In this document: positions 1 through 10,333 of the stretch, in pieces
Position numbering within the stretch: position 1 is the stretch's first letter
How the letters are laid out: each line of letters begins with the position of its first letter
IMG/VR virus record: IMGVR_UViG_3300044591_002222
Coordinates: 1-30,612 of that record
Length of the DNA: 30,612 bases
Reading direction: 5' to 3' (one strand)
From: a virus
The notes under the pieces: model-generated
Told to the model about the DNA's origin: nothing
Databases searched by the model: none
The model's input: only the letters and a program-made list of their open reading frames with translations
Translations under genes and position numbers: made by a program

Positions 1-3000
1 GACGTTATTCCTGATTCAGATTTAGATGTGATTTGAGTATCTGCAAAATTTTTCAATCCACTGGTATGAAGTAAATTATTTACTGATGTTTTGAAGTTAT
101 CATATTCAATAGGACTTTTTATAGTATATGAAAGATTTTGGTAATAATCATTATCGGAAATTGACTGCGTATCTTGGTTTAATTTTCCAATATTATTTGA
201 CCAACCATTCTTCCTATCTATTGCATAATCAATTTCAAATCTTCCCAAATTTGGTTCTATTTTACTTATTTTTGCAATATTTCCAGATTCCTTTCCTACA
301 ATAACCTCACCTAAAGATAAATTATAAGTACCATACACTTTAATAAAATTATTTTCATAATTTGAGATGACTAAATCTCTTTCTATTCCATCAGAAATAA
401 TTTTTTCCCCAATTCTAAAATAAGATATTTTTTGTATAACTTCAAATTTGGGATAGTTATTGTAATTTATAATATTTCCAACCGAATCTTGAATAGTTTT
501 TGCTATTCCAGTATTTGTTGTTAGACCCGAAATATTAAATGTAACCCTATCAAGAATTCCGGAAGAATTATCATAATCACTGACGGTAAAAAATTCATAA
601 TTATAATCTTCAGAATTGAATCCTGTTCCAGTGGAACTTTGTTTTTGTATTCCTTCAACAAAAACTTTATCACCAATATTAAATGGATATGTACTAAATC
701 CAAAACTTGGGGTAGTTATTGCACATGTAAAAATTCCACTAGAAGATGATTCAACCTTTTGAATACTAGTACCATTGGTATTATTTGTAGCAAATAATTT
801 TACAATTGTTGATGGCAATCCTTTTGGTTCTTGAATAATCTTTAAAGAATTAATTGAACTTCCCGATAAAGTTGCTTCTAAAATTCCACTATCTATCTTC
901 TCTCCTGTTTCAGAGTTTACAATTACAATAGAAGGAGGATTTATGTAATTTTTGCCCCCATCTAAGACATTAATTTCAGAAATTGTATTTGAATTTTCAA
1001 TTGTAATTAGTGGTGATATATAAGCATTCGGCCGTAAAGTTTTGTCACAAGAATATTCAAAACCTTCATTAATGATTCTAACTTCTTTTGGATATCCTAT
1101 TGTTTTTGATTTTGGAATAGCATAGATACCTTTTCCATCTTCAGAATTAGACCCAGAAAGTGATGGAAGTTTTTTATATCCAGTTCCTCCAGAAATAATA
1201 TTAATTTTATCAATAGGTCCTTTTGCTGATGTAGAAGTTGTTGAATATTCTAGAACACTACATTCAGACTGAGAATATGTTAATTTTTCTGGAGTTTTAT
1301 TCAATGTAATATTAAAAGTTGTTGTTCCCACACCAAAGATAGAATGGGTGTCAGTGTATTGACTATCTACAAATAATATTTCTGAATAATTACTTACGTC
1401 TTTATCTGAAGTACTTATATAACCAGACTTTTCTAAATTATAATATAATTTAGTTGGTAAATTTTCATCATATTTGATGGTTATTGATGCAGTTGAGGAT
1501 ACTCCTACAGTTCCTACACCAATTAATGTAAATCCTGTAGTTTTGGCAGTAGAAACGAATTCATTTTTGAACTCCTGATCATAATAAATTTTAAATTTAT
1601 AACCAGATAAAGAAGAATCTGACAGATTAAATACTAAATTATTGCTCTTAACTGATTTTATTTGTGGATTTATCAATGAAATATTTTGATATTTTCCACC
1701 AGTACCTGCAATACTTACTACTATTGGTGGATTAACTTTGGAATCAATATATGTCTCAGAAAGTTTAATCTTGTTGTTATCAACTTTATATACAAAGTAC
1801 GATCCCGTAGATAGTCCTGATGCAATTAAATCTGTTGATGAATAGTAAATTTTATCTCCAGTATTTAAGTTATGGGAATTAATTGTGATAGTATTTGTTT
1901 GTGTACTAATACCAGTTGAGTTGAATCCAATCGGATTTATAAAAATTGTATTATCAATTGAGTTTCTTTTAACATAAACTGAAGTTGAAGTACCAATACC
2001 AACTGATAGATTTGGTATAACGGTCAGATTAATTAAATCTCCATTAGTTAAATTATGGGAAGTGGAAACTGAAACAGTAGATTTGATTTTTTCTATATTG
2101 CCAATTACTTGATCATAACTACTACTGAAAGAATATTCATCATTATTGGCATCATTAATACTTGTGAAAAATACTTCTGCAGAATTTATACTAGTTTTGA
2201 TTCCTATTGTATTTTTATTTTTGTTTACAATATATACCAGTTGAGAATTTCCAGAACTTGGAAAACTAACTGCATCTGCGGGATCAGATGTAGTTGATAT
2301 AGAAAATTGAGGAGTACCTGTAGGTTTTTCAAAAATAACTTTTTGATTATCTTTAAACGGATGATTTTCAATATAAATTCCTTTTGTTGGAATTATTCTA
2401 GTTATTGAAGAAACTCCAAAACTAAAAGTTATAGAACTTGTAACTCCAATATTAGTACCAACTCCAATACTTTCTTTTGGATTAAAATAAACTTTATCGG
2501 TTGGATATGAATTGAAATAATCAGTATTTTTTGTAAGTGTAAAATAATCTGGTAAGAAATTTATTTGTGTTGTTGCAGTATGAGATACTCCAGTTGAACC
2601 TCTTTGGACCTTTAAAATATTTAAACTTTTAAATACTTCTAAAACTTTTAATGTTTCAGAACCAATAACAATGCTACTTCCAACTGATATTGGTTCTGAA
2701 GGTAATTGGGATACGTAAATTTCAGTAGAATATCCTACCGTTGATGAAGTTATCGAAGAAATGCAAGAAGATGAATATGAAGTAACTCCTATTTGGTATG
2801 ATCCATTCAATTGACTTAGATTAGTAGAAAGTCCAGAAATTGTAACATAATCTTTATTGGATAATGTATGATATGGACTGATAAACGCCTTTATTTCTCT
2901 TCCATTCTTCCAACTAAAAACTACATTATCATAAGTTTGCACTAAAGTATTGACATTTACAATCTCTTTTCCTTTTATTGAGGATACTTTTACAATTAAT

Positions 3001-6000
3001 CCACCCCCAAATGTATCAGTATTATTAAAATCTAAAGAATCATTAATTTTATAATCCGATCCAGAATTTAAAATGTCAAAATTTTCTACAGATCCTTCCG
3101 TTACTGATTCAATAACCGATTTTTGATTTGATAATTCATTTGACTCTATTATAAAATCATTAGACGCATATTTGTCAGAAATTTTATATGGAAAAGTATT
3201 TCTAAGTAATAGTGAATTATTAAAGTCAAATGATTGATTAAGATTAGAATTATCAATTATATAATTTGACCTATACTTGTTTCCAATAAAATATGGAAAT
3301 GTTGATACTAAAGTTTGACTTTCTAATGTAGCAAAATATGCATAAACTCCATTTGGAAATTCTGGAGTTTTTCCAAATCTTCCATTATATTCATCCAAAT
3401 TCCCAGAATTTTTATATTCATAATCTTCCAAAAAGAATCCATTTGCAAATCCATTTGGTCTATCCTCAATATTACCAATATTTAATTCATATCCAGATTT
3501 TAATACTTTTAGTGAAGAAGAAGAATTTTCTTCATCTTCATATCCATAAGGTCCATATATTGGATTACCATCATAAGACCATCCAATAATTGGAGAATGA
3601 TTTAATCCAACATCGTTAAAGGAATTTCTAAGAGTATTAAAGTATCCAGAAACAGAATACTTTAACTTACCTCCCTCTTCAAGTAATAATTCATCCCCAA
3701 ATTTCTTGTTATTATTTACGGTCAAACTTCTAACTCTAGATTCTAGAAGTGCATTAATGCCAGAAGATTTTACCAAAATAGTTGTAGAAGTTGAATATCC
3801 TATTCCAGGATTAGTAATTTCTACCGAAGTTATTTTTCCATTTGCTATTACTGGTCTTAATTCTGCACCTACTCCAGAATTAGTGGGATCTGTTATAATT
3901 AAATCCGGAACAGAATAGTAATCATATCCACCATATTGGAGATTAATGGAATTTATTGATCCATTGACAATAACTGGTTTTACTTGAGCCTCTTTTCCAG
4001 TCTTTATGGTAATTAATGGTTTTTTATGAAAATTTAATACAGTTGATCCATAACCTGTACCACTTTCATACAAATAAGTATCAATAATACTTCCCCTAAC
4101 CACAGGAGTTGCTACAATAGTACTATAGTCACTAGAACTTTCTCTAGAGTAAGTTATTGAAACTGAAATATTTGGATATTTAAAATATTGATATCCAGAT
4201 CCTGTTGACAAAAATTTGACGTAATTTTTTCTATTATAGTTTGAAAGATTTGTACCTCCAATTCCAGCGTTAAATACTCTAAAAGAATTATCATTTAGTT
4301 TTGAAACATAATATTGATATGACGAAGAAAGTCCTACAATTGCTGTAGTCTGGTAATTATACTCAATAAGATCTCCCTCGTTAAATCCATGATTATCAAA
4401 ATTGATTGTGTGATTTGTGGTGGATATTCCTGTTGGTTTTACAATTAATTTTCTATTTTGATATCCCTCACCACCATCAATTACTTTAATTTCTGATATT
4501 GTTTTTTTATTTGGTACTGTTGTAAATTTATGAATCCCAGAAGTATATACCTCAGTAAATCCTACTGTGTTAATTCCAGAAGAGTAATCATAAAAAGATG
4601 GATATAATTTAATAGTATTATTACTTTCTTTTTTTATATAATATTCAGAATTGTTGGATAAAATTCTATTTTGGTCATTATTTGATCCTCCAAAATCACC
4701 AATACCGATTTCATTGTTTCCATTAGAATTGTAAATTACTCTATCACCACTATTTAAATTATGATTAGTTAAAAATGTTACAGTATCATTTTCATAATCT
4801 ACTCCACCAGATGGAGATAATCTTCCGTCAAAATAAATTTCACGATATCTTTTTTTCAAAATTGGTTCTAATACTGCCCCTTTACCGTTACCACCTTTTA
4901 CTTCAATTGATACGATGGAACTAATATCAAAATCTTGTGAATCTACGAATACCTTTTTAATATTTCCACTTAAAATTGGTTGAACTAATGCAGTTATTCC
5001 CAATCCAGCAGAGATTGTAACTAGTGGTGGATTTATAACATCATAGTTATCCCCACCATTCAAAACATTTACAGATGTTAAAGGACCATAATAAACTTTA
5101 TCGTTTGATTTGTAATTTTGAATCTCAACCCCATTGATTAACATTCCAACAGAACCTGGTTGAGTTAATTCTCCAGTTCCATTCTGAATATTTTGATTTA
5201 ATGGAAATTTCTTGAGTAATTTTTGGGCACCAATAATTTCAGATTTTTGTGTATATAATATAAATTTATGAGTATTTTGAGAATCAAAAGTTGAACTTAA
5301 ATAATTTATATAATTTTTACTACCAATAAATGATCTTGAATCATATAATTTGATTTTTTTATTATCTGCTTGAACCTCAACATAGTAAATTCCAGTTTCT
5401 AATCCAGAAATAACTGATGAACTTGGTTGATAATAAACTTTATCACCAGTAATAAATGGGACAGCACTACTAAAATTTATTGTACTATAATAATTTTCAT
5501 CAATTTTATCTGTTAACTGAAGAGCTATTGAAGATTTAGTATTTGCAGTTACATTATAAGTGTAAGGTCTTGATAAGTTTCTATTATTTGATGGAAAAGA
5601 ATTTGAAGCAACATATGCATAATCATCATTTTCATTATATACATTCAATACGTCAGATAAAATAACATCATTACCATATTCAATAGGAATTATTGAACTA
5701 CTTGCTTTATTAACTTTTCTTCTTAAATCATATTCTACATCATTATTGTACCAACCAGATAATGAAAAATCATTCAATTCAAGTGTTTTTAAATCATTAT
5801 CAATAGATTTAACATAAGGTACATTTGAACTCGTAGTTGGATATCTTACTATATTACTGTATCTTTCTACAATTTCAATAATATCTCCAACTTTTAAACT
5901 TGATTTATTGGTGATACTTTTGAGTATTGGTTTAGATCCATCAAAAGTTTCTATCTCATATCTTGAACTTGTATTGTAAATCCAAGAATTTGCAAAAATC

Positions 6001-7301
6001 TCTTTATAAGAATTCCCAGTATCTTCGATTATTTCTCCCAAAGTTTTTATTTGGACTTCATCCCCAACAGAAACTTTAAAATAATCAGATATTGGTACAA
6101 ATTCAGACAATACTCCAGTAATTCTAAATTCTACTTTTTTAGTAGTATCACCATTCTCATATCCAAAATAAATTTCATCAGATCTTATGTTATCAGCAGT
6201 ATTAATTTCCTCATCTATTCCAGTGCATCCTAAAAATTGATTAATTGTTTTATCTGTATAATTTATAGTATTATTACCAGATACAATAGTCCCAATTCCA
6301 GGAAATCCAATTGTAGAATCAACAGAAATAACGGATGATCCCACAGAAACATTTTCCAAGCATTTTGTATTTTGTGTGATAGTAAACTTTCCTTCAATTA
6401 CAGATCTTTCTTCATAACCGACAAAAAGAGAAATCTTATAATATTTTATAGTATTTTTAGAAAATATTTCTACTTCAGAAACTGATGCACTGGTAGTAGG
6501 ATCATTGGATTTAAAAATTGATTGTCCAACTAATTTTGATGGATCTCCAGAAATTCTTTCTGCAGAAATAACTTTTCTCCTTACATACTGTGCAGAAGAA
6601 GGTTTAATTAAAAAATCTTCTAAATTTACTACTTTTGGAGTTACGCCATAAAGAACATTGAATAAAATTCTAAAAGATTCCTCAGTACCTTTAGATTGAT
6701 AAAAAGATCTTGCATTTTTAATAAAGTTTCCTACATTTAAATCAGAAACAAAGTCTACATCCTCTAATCCTGGAGTTAAAGTATATTTTAATTTTTTGTA
6801 AAATTCTGTTAAAAATAATGAACTTAAATTCTGTACTGAAGATCCTAAGGTATGTGTTGAAGATTTGGAAGTAGAAAATACTAATTCTTCCTGATTTGAT
6901 ACTGCATGATAAGAAGTAATGCCACTAAATCCGCGAACACATCCAGTAAAAGTGTTAGTAGTAATTCCGGTATAAGTAATAATTTCATCATCAATTTTAA
7001 TCAGACCATATTTTTGAGGAAATCCTTTTGTACTTGTTACTGTGATAATTCCAGTTGTAGAATCAATATTTGCGCTAAGACCAACATTACCTACAACAAC
7101 TTCTGAGGTTAAATTATCTAATTTTAAATATTGATCTAAATTTTCTGCAATATCTACAGGACCACCTTGATATTCCTGAGAAATATAATATTGCTTCAAA
7201 AATTCTGAAGCTTTGGGACTTTCATCCAGTATAAATTCTGGAAGTTGATTGTCAATTATTTGTTGTATTTTGACTCTAGACTCAAATCCCGTTTGTATCA
7301 T
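1..7301 (-). CDS. Giant repetitive virion protein, probable baseplate wedge (3' end outside window)
   Basis: An open frame of at least 2,433 codons starts with ATG at 7301, 4 nt after the gp6 stop, and runs off the left edge with no stop. I checked the frame at its start, at about 3.0 kb and at the left edge. The protein begins MIQTGFESRVKIQQIIDNQ and is rich in Ser, Asn, Ile and Thr. It repeats a short beta-type pattern resembling G-G-x-x-Y-x-x-P-P-x-V-x-I, for example near 950 (DGGKNYINPPSIVIV), near 3.9 kb (YGGYDYYSVPDLIIT) and near 5.05 kb (NGGDNYDVINPPLVTI). Its place directly after gp6 matches the very large structural protein found there in T4-like cyanophages. By position it may replace T4 gp7, but it is more than twice that length. 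The baseplate role is inferred from position, and the complete length is unknown. Confidence 0.85.
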   Translation of the reverse strand, partial: MIQTGFESRVKIQQIIDNQLPEFILDESPKASEFLKQYYISQEYQGGPVDIAENLDQYLKLDNLTSEVVVGNVGLSANIDSTTGIITVTSTKGFPQKYGLIKIDDEIITYTGITTNTFTGCVRGFSGITSYHAVSNQEELVFSTSKSSTHTLGSSVQNLSSLFLTEFYKKLKYTLTPGLEDVDFVSDLNVGNFIKNARSFYQSKGTEESFRILFNVLYGVTPKVVNLEDFLIKPSSAQYVRRKVISAERISGDPSKLVGQSIFKSNDPTTSASVSEVEIFSKNTIKYYKISLFVGYEERSVIEGKFTITQNTKCLENVSVGSSVISVDSTIGFPGIGTIVSGNNTINYTDKTINQFLGCTGIDEEINTADNIRSDEIYFGYENGDTTKKVEFRITGVLSEFVPISDYFKVSVGDEVQIKTLGEIIEDTGNSYKEIFANSWIYNTSSRYEIETFDGSKPILKSITNKSSLKVGDIIEIVERYSNIVRYPTTSSNVPYVKSIDNDLKTLELNDFSLSGWYNNDVEYDLRRKVNKASSSIIPIEYGNDVILSDVLNVYNENDDYAYVASNSFPSNNRNLSRPYTYNVTANTKSSIALQLTDKIDENYYSTINFSSAVPFITGDKVYYQPSSSVISGLETGIYYVEVQADNKKIKLYDSRSFIGSKNYINYLSSTFDSQNTHKFILYTQKSEIIGAQKLLKKFPLNQNIQNGTGELTQPGSVGMLINGVEIQNYKSNDKVYYGPLTSVNVLNGGDNYDVINPPLVTISAGLGITALVQPILSGNIKKVFVDSQDFDISSIVSIEVKGGNGKGAVLEPILKKRYREIYFDGRLSPSGGVDYENDTVTFLTNHNLNSGDRVIYNSNGNNEIGIGDFGGSNNDQNRILSNNSEYYIKKESNNTIKLYPSFYDYSSGINTVGFTEVYTSGIHKFTTVPNKKTISEIKVIDGGEGYQNRKLIVKPTGISTTNHTINFDNHGFNEGDLIEYNYQTTAIVGLSSSYQYYVSKLNDNSFRVFNAGIGGTNLSNYNRKNYVKFLSTGSGYQYFKYPNISVSITYSRESSSDYSTIVATPVVRGSIIDTYLYESGTGYGSTVLNFHKKPLITIKTGKEAQVKPVIVNGSINSINLQYGGYDYYSVPDLIITDPTNSGVGAELRPVIANGKITSVEITNPGIGYSTSTTILVKSSGINALLESRVRSLTVNNNKKFGDELLLEEGGKLKYSVSGYFNTLRNSFNDVGLNHSPIIGWSYDGNPIYGPYGYEDEENSSSSLKVLKSGYELNIGNIEDRPNGFANGFFLEDYEYKNSGNLDEYNGRFGKTPEFPNGVYAYFATLESQTLVSTFPYFIGNKYRSNYIIDNSNLNQSFDFNNSLLLRNTFPYKISDKYASNDFIIESNELSNQKSVIESVTEGSVENFDILNSGSDYKINDSLDFNNTDTFGGGLIVKVSSIKGKEIVNVNTLVQTYDNVVFSWKNGREIKAFISPYHTLSNKDYVTISGLSTNLSQLNGSYQIGVTSYSSSCISSITSSTVGYSTEIYVSQLPSEPISVGSSIVIGSETLKVLEVFKSLNILKVQRGSTGVSHTATTQINFLPDYFTLTKNTDYFNSYPTDKVYFNPKESIGVGTNIGVTSSITFSFGVSSITRIIPTKGIYIENHPFKDNQKVIFEKPTGTPQFSISTTSDPADAVSFPSSGNSQLVYIVNKNKNTIGIKTSINSAEVFFTSINDANNDEYSFSSSYDQVIGNIEKIKSTVSVSTSHNLTNGDLINLTVIPNLSVGIGTSTSVYVKRNSIDNTIFINPIGFNSTGISTQTNTITINSHNLNTGDKIYYSSTDLIASGLSTGSYFVYKVDNNKIKLSETYIDSKVNPPIVVSIAGTGGKYQNISLINPQIKSVKSNNLVFNLSDSSLSGYKFKIYYDQEFKNEFVSTAKTTGFTLIGVGTVGVSSTASITIKYDENLPTKLYYNLEKSGYISTSDKDVSNYSEILFVDSQYTDTHSIFGVGTTTFNITLNKTPEKLTYSQSECSVLEYSTTSTSAKGPIDKINIISGGTGYKKLPSLSGSNSEDGKGIYAIPKSKTIGYPKEVRIINEGFEYSCDKTLRPNAYISPLITIENSNTISEINVLDGGKNYINPPSIVIVNSETGEKIDSGILEATLSGSSINSLKIIQEPKGLPSTIVKLFATNNTNGTSIQKVESSSSGIFTCAITTPSFGFSTYPFNIGDKVFVEGIQKQSSTGTGFNSEDYNYEFFTVSDYDNSSGILDRVTFNISGLTTNTGIAKTIQDSVGNIINYNNYPKFEVIQKISYFRIGEKIISDGIERDLVISNYENNFIKVYGTYNLSLGEVIVGKESGNIAKISKIEPNLGRFEIDYAIDRKNGWSNNIGKLNQDTQSISDNDYYQNLSYTIKSPIEYDNFKTSVNNLLHTSGLKNFADTQITSKSESGIT

Positions 7302-7305
7302 ATTA

Positions 7306-9225
7306 CTATCTTGTTAGATTTCCGTTTGAATAACTTGATGTATAATAATCTCTGGCAAATGTTGTTCCAGATATTTCATCCCCAGATGCAATCACATCCC
7401 TAACCATATTTATTGAACTTTTTGAAACATCAAAACTTAAATATAGATCCTTTAATCCAATTACATCATTTGATTCTGGATATGCTTGAATTTCAATAAT
7501 ATCATTTTCCTTTTCTGTAGAAGTAATGTTAATTGTTCCTAATTTAATTTCTCCTTTTACATAATCTATAGTTCCTGCAGATTGTACAATAATTTGAATT
7601 TTTCCTTCAGATGTGGGATTTTTCTTTACAACTGATATAATTCCAGTTAATCCATCAATATTTGGTGTATCCGTAAAATACAACATTTCAGTTTCTGTAG
7701 AAATTTTAAATCCAGTAGATTTAATATTATATCCTTTGGAATTTGCATGAAATTTGTTACCAAAACATAATTCATATTGTGAGAACTGATTTATTAGTGC
7801 TTTGAGATCTCTTCTAATTCTTACTTTTGTAATATTGGATGTAATTGAAACATCTGTATTATCAATAATTTGTAAAACTTTACTGTATTTAAATCTTCCG
7901 CCAAATTTATTTAAATCTGTTGATTTTGAATATTCTGTAAGTGAATTAAATACCTTTGTTTTTAAAGATTCTTCTGCAGATACTTGTGATGAATTGTAAT
8001 AAACAGAACTATCAATTTCAACATAAAGTATTTTAAGGTCAATAATTTTTTGATTAATACCTGAAACACTATATTGCTTTAGTTTATTTGCAATCTGTTC
8101 TTTGTTGAAAGATGAAACATATGTACCATTTTTGGGTTTAATACTAATAGAAACTGTCCCATACTCTGGCGGATCCAGTTCCTCTCCACCAACAATTGCT
8201 ACAGATTCTGTATCTGGATAAATTTTCTTAATGATTGCCTCATAGTCACGCGCAGTAACTGCTCTATACTGTGATGAATAGATTTTTGGGGCAAAATACT
8301 TAATTGAATTAATTTCCTCAATCTCTGCACCATTCTGAGAACGTTGATTTGTGGTAACAGTTGCTCCGTTTAATGTAGTTGGTGCTCCAGAGGAAGTTTT
8401 TAATGTAGATTGGAATGTAAATTGAGAAGCCCCATTTCCATCTTTTCCATCAGTCACAATATAATGAACTGTTATAACAGCATTGTTTTCTAATTTTTTT
8501 CCAAATCTGCCATCACCAAAAATAATCTCATACTTTTCATCTTGAACTTCCTGTATTAAGTAAATTTCTGATGTTGAGTTGATATTCAATATATTATCAA
8601 CTAAAGAATATTTGATCCCTAATCCACTATCCTGAACACCTTTAACATAGACTGAAATCGTTGAAGTATCAATATTTGGATTATTTAAAATAAATCTTTG
8701 GTCAAGAGATCCATCTACTGTAAAAGTTTTTGTTAAAAATGTTCCTTGATAGATATCAATTCCAGTAACATTTCCAGAAGAATCAATTTTATTAAAAGTG
8801 ACAGATCCATTTACTACTTTTGTTGTAATATTTTCTGGAATAGAAAACGTATATGAAGTATCATTTGCGGTTCCTACACATACTAAACCTGCTGGAATAG
8901 TTATTGTTGGAGTATCTTCAGTCGTAGTACCAGTAATGGTTACTTGCGCCTTAGCGCAGGTTCTAGAGCGTGGAGTATATCCAATGTTTCTTGCAAGTGA
9001 AACTACATTTTCTCTGAGTGTTGCAGAATCCAAAAAGGATTCATTTACAATCATATTTGAGTTAAATGCCGTAATATAAGTATTATACGCTAGAGTGTCA
9101 ATCAATACAGAAAAGTTCGATCCCTCAAAGTCAAAATCCGTGAATGTAGAGTTAGCACGGAGATAATCCTTGATGGATGTTTTTATTTGATCAAAGTCTA
9201 GATTTGTAAATTTGGTAAAAGGCAT
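7306..9225 (-). CDS. 6: Baseplate wedge protein gp6
   Basis: This 639-aa protein has nearly the length of T4 gp6 (about 660 aa). It forms the ring of wedge dimers in the baseplate that changes shape when the tail contracts. Family-like features are the N-terminal segment (FTKFTNLDFDQIKTSIKDYL), the conserved block around residues 60-100 (SFLDSATLRENVVSLARNIGY, then RSRTCAKAQVTI), and the J-type region around ARDYEAIIKKIYPDTESVAIVGGEE. It follows gp25 with only 1 nt between, and its stop is 4 nt from the giant gene's ATG, so the three are probably co-transcribed. I am confident of the family from sequence and context together. Confidence 0.93.
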   Translation of the reverse strand: MPFTKFTNLDFDQIKTSIKDYLRANSTFTDFDFEGSNFSVLIDTLAYNTYITAFNSNMIVNESFLDSATLRENVVSLARNIGYTPRSRTCAKAQVTITGTTTEDTPTITIPAGLVCVGTANDTSYTFSIPENITTKVVNGSVTFNKIDSSGNVTGIDIYQGTFLTKTFTVDGSLDQRFILNNPNIDTSTISVYVKGVQDSGLGIKYSLVDNILNINSTSEIYLIQEVQDEKYEIIFGDGRFGKKLENNAVITVHYIVTDGKDGNGASQFTFQSTLKTSSGAPTTLNGATVTTNQRSQNGAEIEEINSIKYFAPKIYSSQYRAVTARDYEAIIKKIYPDTESVAIVGGEELDPPEYGTVSISIKPKNGTYVSSFNKEQIANKLKQYSVSGINQKIIDLKILYVEIDSSVYYNSSQVSAEESLKTKVFNSLTEYSKSTDLNKFGGRFKYSKVLQIIDNTDVSITSNITKVRIRRDLKALINQFSQYELCFGNKFHANSKGYNIKSTGFKISTETEMLYFTDTPNIDGLTGIISVVKKNPTSEGKIQIIVQSAGTIDYVKGEIKLGTINITSTEKENDIIEIQAYPESNDVIGLKDLYLSFDVSKSSINMVRDVIASGDEISGTTFARDYYTSSYSNGNLTR

Positions 9226-9226
9226 T

Positions 9227-9628
9227 TTATCTGGTTGCCTCTAGTAGAAATGTAAATTGTTGCGTGGGAAATTGTTGCCCAATAATATCAAATACTACAG
9301 TCACTTCAAATGAATTATCATCTGGTTGAGGATCTACTTCTACTCTTACATTATTCACTCTTGGTTCATAATTATTGATTGTAGTTTCAATTTGAGTTTG
9401 TATGACTGATGCAGTACCATAGTCTACAAATTCAAATAAACTTGAACGAACTTCAGATCCAAGTAATGAATTAAAAAATCTTTCAGTTGGAATTGTTTCT
9501 ACTAGATTTCGAATTGATCTAGTAATCGCTCTCTCATTTTTAAGTATCGGTAGATCCTTTGTCACCGGATGTGGTTCAAAGGATAAACTAATATCTTTAA
9601 ATGATCTAGATATCCTTTGTATTGCCAT
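9227..9628 (-). CDS. 25: Baseplate wedge protein gp25
   Basis: This 133-aa protein matches the length of T4 gp25 (132 aa), a sheath-initiating baseplate wedge protein of the gp25/lysozyme-like fold that is conserved in contractile tails. The segment FKDISLSFEPHPVTKDLPILKNERAI and the following SIRNLVETIPTERFFNSLLGSEVRSSLFE are typical: core nucleation residues, then the E-R-F-F-N motif. The C-terminal half is beta-rich. ATG at 9628 has an NATAAATA-type late-promoter octamer 24 nt upstream (9652-9659), which fits a late virion gene leading the 25-6-giant gene operon. Confidence 0.94.
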   Translation of the reverse strand: MAIQRISRSFKDISLSFEPHPVTKDLPILKNERAITRSIRNLVETIPTERFFNSLLGSEVRSSLFEFVDYGTASVIQTQIETTINNYEPRVNNVRVEVDPQPDDNSFEVTVVFDIIGQQFPTQQFTFLLEATR

Positions 9629-9651
9629 TCGAAAATGAAATTTCTATATTT

Positions 9652-9659
9652 TATTTATG
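9652..9659 (-). promoter_or_regulatory. Late-promoter-like octamer (CATAAATA)
   Basis: The minus strand reads CATAAATA 24 nt upstream of the gp25 ATG. The T4 late promoter is TATAAATA and the form reported for cyanophages is NATAAATA. The match to the cyanophage form is exact and the position is right for a late gene. The motif is short, so this rests mainly on location. Confidence 0.6.
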
Positions 9660-9660
9660 C

Positions 9661-9903
9661 CTATTTCCAGGAAGAACCATAAGATGGTTCTGTCCCATAA
9701 TCCCAATCATCATAATCTTGGTCATTACGAATTTTTTCATGTAGTTCAGATTGTTTTTTAAGATCGTGCTTTGGTGCATAATCATGCATAACTTCCTGAA
9801 TCACTCTTTGTGGTGGATTTGCATTATAATCAGTGATTAACTGACTTGTTCCCCACATCTCTCTCATATAATTCGAATCTCTATCGACTGGTAAATTTGA
9901 CAT
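9661..9903 (-). CDS. Conserved hypothetical protein, 80 aa
   Basis: A hydrophilic 80-aa protein starting MSNLPVDRDSNYMREMWGTS and ending in an acidic, aromatic tail (DYDDWDYGTEPSYGSSWK). No signal peptide or membrane segment is visible. It lies between gp25 and speD with short gaps. The ribosome-binding site CAGGAG precedes the ATG and sits beside one arm of a perfect hairpin at 9912-9931. I do not recognise a domain. Its position next to gp25 suggests it belongs to the late structural block, but that is inference. Confidence 0.8.
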   Translation of the reverse strand: MSNLPVDRDSNYMREMWGTSQLITDYNANPPQRVIQEVMHDYAPKHDLKKQSELHEKIRNDQDYDDWDYGTEPSYGSSWK

Positions 9904-9911
9904 TTTAGCTC

Positions 9912-9931
9912 CTGTTTTTTGTTAAAAACAG
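9912..9931 (-). other. Perfect hairpin at the ribosome-binding site of the 80-aa gene
   Basis: Arms CTGTTTTT and AAAAACAG enclose a 4-nt loop. On the minus strand the second arm runs into CAGGAG, the likely ribosome-binding site of the gene starting at 9903. The structure could limit translation, or it could be part of a terminator after speD, because a T-rich stretch flanks it. The sequence alone does not separate these. Confidence 0.45.
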
Positions 9932-9970
9932 AACTTTTTTGGAAGGAGGTTGCTATCTCCCTACACCTAT

Positions 9971-10312
9971 TTAACGATCTATTTCTTTCAGTCTAAAGTT
10001 ATTTGAGTTAAAATATTTCAATAGTTCGAGTGCAATTAATTTTGGATTTCCTTCTCCACATGTATACACATCAATAGCAATTGCACCCTCTTCAGGCCAT
10101 GTATGGCAAGAAACATGACTTTCTGCAAGTGCAATGACTATTGTGACTCCTTGAGGTACAAAACAATGTTGAAAAATGTTAAGAATTGTCATTCCAGCGC
10201 GTTCAATTCCGCGCTCCATGACTTCCTGAATGGCAATTCCATCATTCAAGAGGTTATATTTAACATCGTAGACCTCTAATAAGAGGTGCTTACCCATCGA
10301 AAATTGTTTCAA
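9971..10312 (-). CDS. speD: S-adenosylmethionine decarboxylase proenzyme (SpeD)
   Basis: This 113-aa protein is a class 1 prokaryotic AdoMet decarboxylase. It makes the aminopropyl donor for spermidine synthesis and uses a pyruvoyl group formed by self-cleavage. The processing motif is E64-S65-H66, so cleavage would leave Ser65 as the pyruvoyl residue. His70 and Cys85 (in YTCGEGNPK) have the same spacing from it as the active-site residues of the Thermotoga enzyme. Length is normal and all key residues are present, so it should be functional. speD is a known auxiliary metabolic gene of T4-like cyanophages. A NATAAATA octamer lies 23 nt upstream (10335-10342). Spermidine made during infection may help DNA packing or host metabolism; that role is inference. 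Confidence 0.96.
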   Translation of the reverse strand: MKQFSMGKHLLLEVYDVKYNLLNDGIAIQEVMERGIERAGMTILNIFQHCFVPQGVTIVIALAESHVSCHTWPEEGAIAIDVYTCGEGNPKLIALELLKYFNSNNFRLKEIDR

Positions 10313-10333
10313 CTCAGTATTTTATTGAAAAAT

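Noticed and set aside
8798-9079. Plus-strand frame opposite gp6 (93 aa)
   Set aside because: It is antisense to the conserved gp6 core and has no start signals.
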